DNA of 64,000 bases, from positions 248,001 through 312,000 of the forward strand of contig NZ_JHUZ01000006.1 in assembly GCF_000619885.1 (NCBI RefSeq), given 5' to 3'. Positions 61,648 through 64,000 of the stretch are shown one piece after another. The first letter of the stretch is position 1. Every line of letters starts with the position of its first letter. A program made the position numbers and the translations under genes. The notes under the pieces were generated by a model. That model was not told where the DNA came from, made no database searches, and saw only the letters and a list, made by a program, of their open reading frames with translations. This DNA comes from Balneatrix alpica DSM 16621 (GTDB lineage: Bacteria; Pseudomonadota; Gammaproteobacteria; Pseudomonadales; Balneatricaceae).

Positions 61648-61709
61648 GGAATATAGTCCTGCTTATCTACTTAAACAACTACAGCGGTCAAAAAGTTGGA
61701 CTATATTCC
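61648..61709. promoter_or_regulatory. Inverted-repeat operator of hipBA
   Basis: GGAATATAGTCC at 61648-61659 and GGACTATATTCC at 61698-61709 are perfect reverse complements, 38 bases apart. They are 46 and 96 bases upstream of hipB. E. coli HipB binds TATCC-N8-GGATA; here the half-sites differ. A further AT palindrome (CCTATT/AATAGG) touches the second site. Confidence 0.75.
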
Positions 61710-61832
61710 TATTTAATAGGAAAAAATGGTATTAATATCCCACTATTAAGTTTGTCTTGAGGATGGTTAGGGCGGTGGTATGAGGATCTGACTGCCGTCA
61801 TCCACACAACACAGTAAAAAGAGGTAGTGAGT

Positions 61833-62036
61833 ATGGCGCAGAAAAAATGGCGGTATTTGGCTGGGCTGTGTTGGGGTTTGGCGCTGCTGAGTGCGGCCAG
61901 TTATCACTGGATTGGTGTTGAAGTGGATAGTGAGGGGGTATTACGGGAGCCCTTTGGTTTGATTCCGCTGACTTGGTTGTTGCTCCTGCTGGGGAGTGTG
62001 GCTGGGCTGCTGAGCCTGTGGCGCGGGCGGGGGTGA
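61833..62036 (+). CDS. DUF3955 small membrane protein
   Basis: A 67-residue protein with two membrane helices: WRYLAGLCWGLALLSAASYHWIG and LIPLTWLLLLLGSVAGLLSL, separated by VEVDSEGVLREPFG. This pattern (VxxDGxLxEPFxLIPL) is the DUF3955 family. AGAGGTAGTGAGT precedes the ATG. Function unknown. Confidence 0.82.
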   Translation: MAQKKWRYLAGLCWGLALLSAASYHWIGVEVDSEGVLREPFGLIPLTWLLLLLGSVAGLLSLWRGRG

Positions 62037-62069
62037 GGCTGTTGCAATCCATCAACGGTTGCCAGCCAT

Positions 62070-62093
62070 AAAAAAGGGCAGCCGAAGCTGCCC
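62070..62093 (-). terminator. Rho-independent terminator of pyk
   Basis: On the minus strand a 7-bp stem GGGCAGC/GCTGCCC with TTCG loop is followed by TTTTTT, 26 bases after the pyk stop. Confidence 0.88.
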
Positions 62094-62118
62094 AAGCCAC
62101 CAGGGTTAAGGTCAAAAC

Positions 62119-63546
62119 TCAGGGAGTGGTGGGCTCCAACTGTTCAATCTGCAGCATATTGGTGGTGCCGGGCTGGCCAAAGGGGATGCCAGCGGTAATG
62201 ACGATGCTGTCACCGGCTTGCCCTAGGCCCAATTGCCGCACCGCTTGCTTGGCGGTATCCGCCAGGTTGCTGACTTCGGCATAGCTGGGCTGGTGCAGGG
62301 AGTAGACTCCCCAGGCCAGGGCCAAACGGCGGGCGGTGCGCAGGTTGGGGGTGAGGCTGAGAATCGGCACCTGCGGACGCTCACGGGCGGCACGTAAACT
62401 GGTGCTGCCACTGCTACTGAAATTAACCAGGGCACTCAGCGGAAGAATCCGCGCAATGCGGCGAATGGCGCAGCTGATGGCATCGGCACTGGTGGGCTCG
62501 GCACCGGGGTGCTGGGCATCCAGTTGGGTGCGGTAGGCTGGGTCACTTTCTACCTGACGAATCACTTTGCTCATCATCTGTACTGCTTCCAGCGGGTAAT
62601 GTCCGGAGGCGGTTTCGGCGGATAGCATCACGGCATCGGCCCCTTCAAACACGGCATTGGCCACATCGGTTACTTCGGCGCGGGTAGGGGCAGGGGAGAA
62701 GCGCATGGACTCCAGCATCTGGGTGGCGACCACCACCGGTTTACCCTGCAGGCGGCAGCGCTGAATAATGCGCTTTTGCAGGCGTGGCAGGGTTTCGGCG
62801 GGTAGCTCTACTCCCAGATCACCACGCGCTACCATCACCGCATCGGACAGTTCGATAATGGCGTCCAGCTCGGTAATGGCGGAGGGTTTTTCAATCTTCG
62901 CCAGCAGGAAGGCGCGTTCACCAATAATGTTCCGGGCTTCCCGCATGTCCTCGGGCCGCTGCACAAACGACAGCGCTACCCAATCCACTCCAATTTGCAG
63001 GCCAAAGTCGAGGTCGGCGCGGTCTTTGCTGGTGAGGGGGCTGAGCTCCAGCAGGGCCTCGGGCACATTCACCCCTTTGCGGTCGGAGAGCTCGGCGGGG
63101 TTTTGCACTTCGGTAATGGCGGATTCCGGATTGGCATCAATGACTTGCAGGCGAATCTTGCCATCATCCAGCAGCAGCTGCATGCCGGGGCGCAGGGCGG
63201 CCAGAATTTCCGGGTGGGGTAAGCACACCCGCTGTTGGTCGCCGGGGCTGGGGTCTAAGTCCAGGCGTAGCAATTGGCCCTTTTCTAAATCCACTTTGCC
63301 ATCTTTAAAGGTGCCAATGCGCAACTTGGGCCCTTGCAGATCCATCAGTGCCGCCAGGGGTTGGCCCAGCTCAACTTCGGCCTGACGAATCCATTGCAGG
63401 CGGGTAGCGTGATCCTGATGGCTACCGTGGCTGAAGTTGAGGCGAAAGACGTTGACGCCTGCTTGGGCCAGGGCCAACACATCCGCTGCATTGCGGGTGC
63501 TGGGGCCAAGGGTGGCGACAATTTTGGTAGCTTTAAGCTTGCTCAT
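62119..63546 (-). CDS. pyk: Pyruvate kinase
   Basis: Makes pyruvate and ATP from phosphoenolpyruvate and ADP. The 475-residue protein shows KIVATLGPSTRN, MDLQGPKLRIG, the Lys/Mg region KIEKPSAI and MVARGDLGVELP. The C-terminal domain is present. Its start overlaps the preceding glycerate kinase gene by 14 bases, an operon known as part of the ttu (tartrate) type arrangement, so an isozyme devoted to hydroxypyruvate/glycerate use is likely. Confidence 0.95.
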   Translation of the reverse strand: MSKLKATKIVATLGPSTRNAADVLALAQAGVNVFRLNFSHGSHQDHATRLQWIRQAEVELGQPLAALMDLQGPKLRIGTFKDGKVDLEKGQLLRLDLDPSPGDQQRVCLPHPEILAALRPGMQLLLDDGKIRLQVIDANPESAITEVQNPAELSDRKGVNVPEALLELSPLTSKDRADLDFGLQIGVDWVALSFVQRPEDMREARNIIGERAFLLAKIEKPSAITELDAIIELSDAVMVARGDLGVELPAETLPRLQKRIIQRCRLQGKPVVVATQMLESMRFSPAPTRAEVTDVANAVFEGADAVMLSAETASGHYPLEAVQMMSKVIRQVESDPAYRTQLDAQHPGAEPTSADAISCAIRRIARILPLSALVNFSSSGSTSLRAARERPQVPILSLTPNLRTARRLALAWGVYSLHQPSYAEVSNLADTAKQAVRQLGLGQAGDSIVITAGIPFGQPGTTNMLQIEQLEPTTP

Positions 63547-64000
63547 GGTCAGCGTCCAGAATCAGGATGGCTCGAAAATCATTAACGTTGGTACGGGTCG
63601 GCCCGGTCATCAGCAGGGCGTCCAGGGCGGCGAAGTAACCATAGCCATCGTTATTGGCGAGGTAGGCTTCGGCATCCAGTCCCAGTTGCTGTGCTTTAGC
63701 AAAGCTGGCGGGAGTCATCAGGGCGCCGGCATTGTCCTCGGAGCCATCGATGCCATCGGTGTCGGCGGCCAGGGCATAGATGCCGGGGCTGCCCTTGAGG
63801 CTGGCGGTCAGGCTGAGCAGAAACTCGGCATTGCGTCCGCCGCGGCCTTGGCCACGCACGCTGACGGTGGTTTCACCCCCGGAGAGGATGACGCAGGGCG
63901 GCTGGATGGGCTGGCCATGCAGGCGTACCTGCTTGGCAATGCCAGCATGGACTTTGGCCACTTCGCGGGATTCCCCTTCCAGATCACCCAGAATAAGCGG
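63533..64000 (-). CDS. Glycerate kinase / hydroxypyruvate reductase-region protein (MOFRL type), 5' end outside window
   Basis: The C-terminal 155 residues of a MOFRL-family 2-glycerate kinase: PLILGDLEGES, ILSGGETTVSVRGQGRGGRNAEFLL, ALAADTDGIDGSEDNAGA and LLMTGPTRTNVNDFRAILI. The frame stays open to base 64000. It phosphorylates glycerate to 2-phosphoglycerate, which leads via enolase to the substrate of the adjacent pyruvate kinase. Also called TtuD or GckA. Partial at the window edge. Confidence 0.92.
   Translation of the reverse strand, partial: PLILGDLEGESREVAKVHAGIAKQVRLHGQPIQPPCVILSGGETTVSVRGQGRGGRNAEFLLSLTASLKGSPGIYALAADTDGIDGSEDNAGALMTPASFAKAQQLGLDAEAYLANNDGYGYFAALDALLMTGPTRTNVNDFRAILILDADHEQA

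Noticed and set aside
1-64000. CRISPR arrays, rRNA and tRNA genes
   Set aside because: No regular short direct repeats with spacers, and no tRNA-like or rRNA segments were noticed on either strand.

Overview
The window is a GC-rich, densely packed chromosomal segment from a gammaproteobacterium. The gene order coaBC-dut-algC next to radC and rpmB-rpmG, together with psp genes, many LysR/GntR regulators and a BCCT carrier, fits an Oceanospirillales- or Pseudomonas-like organism, possibly marine. No rRNA, tRNA or CRISPR array was seen.

Layout. 1-4.6 kb: a catabolic operon (aldehyde dehydrogenase, M19 dipeptidase-like protein, BCCT transporter, RidA), probably for a quaternary amine or related solute. 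4.6-10.6 kb: housekeeping genes (GNAT, algC, dut, coaBC; radC, a PhzF-family isomerase; rpmB-rpmG). 10.6-16.8 kb: MocR regulator/EamA exporter pair, VOC protein, exported HbpS-like and hydrolase pair, DedA protein, GT2. 16.8-19.4 kb: psp envelope-stress locus with a sigma-54-type promoter. 19.4-34.3 kb: transporters with neighbouring regulators, a GNAT-C39 fusion divergent from a RimK-like ligase and a GGDEF protein, macrodomain protein, MATE, GT4, ChrA. 34.3-36.5 kb: FAH-family hydrolase and serA.

36.5-47.6 kb: a purine/urate catabolic region. It encodes a GntR/FCD regulator, two NCS2 permeases, PuuD, UraH, UraD, PuuE, allantoicase, AllA and 8-oxoguanine deaminase, so urate can be taken to glyoxylate and urea. 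A shared palindrome TTGTNNACAA sits in front of the regulator, uraH, puuE and the second permease, which suggests one regulon. Xanthine dehydrogenase is not in the window.

47.6-54.0 kb: MarR/hydrolase operon with a doubled operator, DUF1993, a ThDP enzyme, RNase Z, a cysteine hydrolase and its probable AraC/PfpI regulator. 54.0-58.3 kb: an AT-rich foreign island that reads as integron gene cassettes without an integrase in view: a TIR protein, an unknown two-gene unit (soluble plus membrane protein), a DHCW cupin and a GFA-family protein, each followed by an attC-like site. Copies of a composite hairpin repeat lie on both sides of the island. 58.4-62.0 kb: ABM and BPL-N proteins, an IS30-like remnant, hipBA and a DUF3955 protein. 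62.1-64 kb: pyruvate kinase and the 3' part of a glycerate kinase that runs off the window.

The best candidates for something undescribed are the two-gene cassette (possible defence module), the GNAT-C39/RimK pair (possible peptide-modifying system) and the metal-ligand-poor M19 protein of the first operon.
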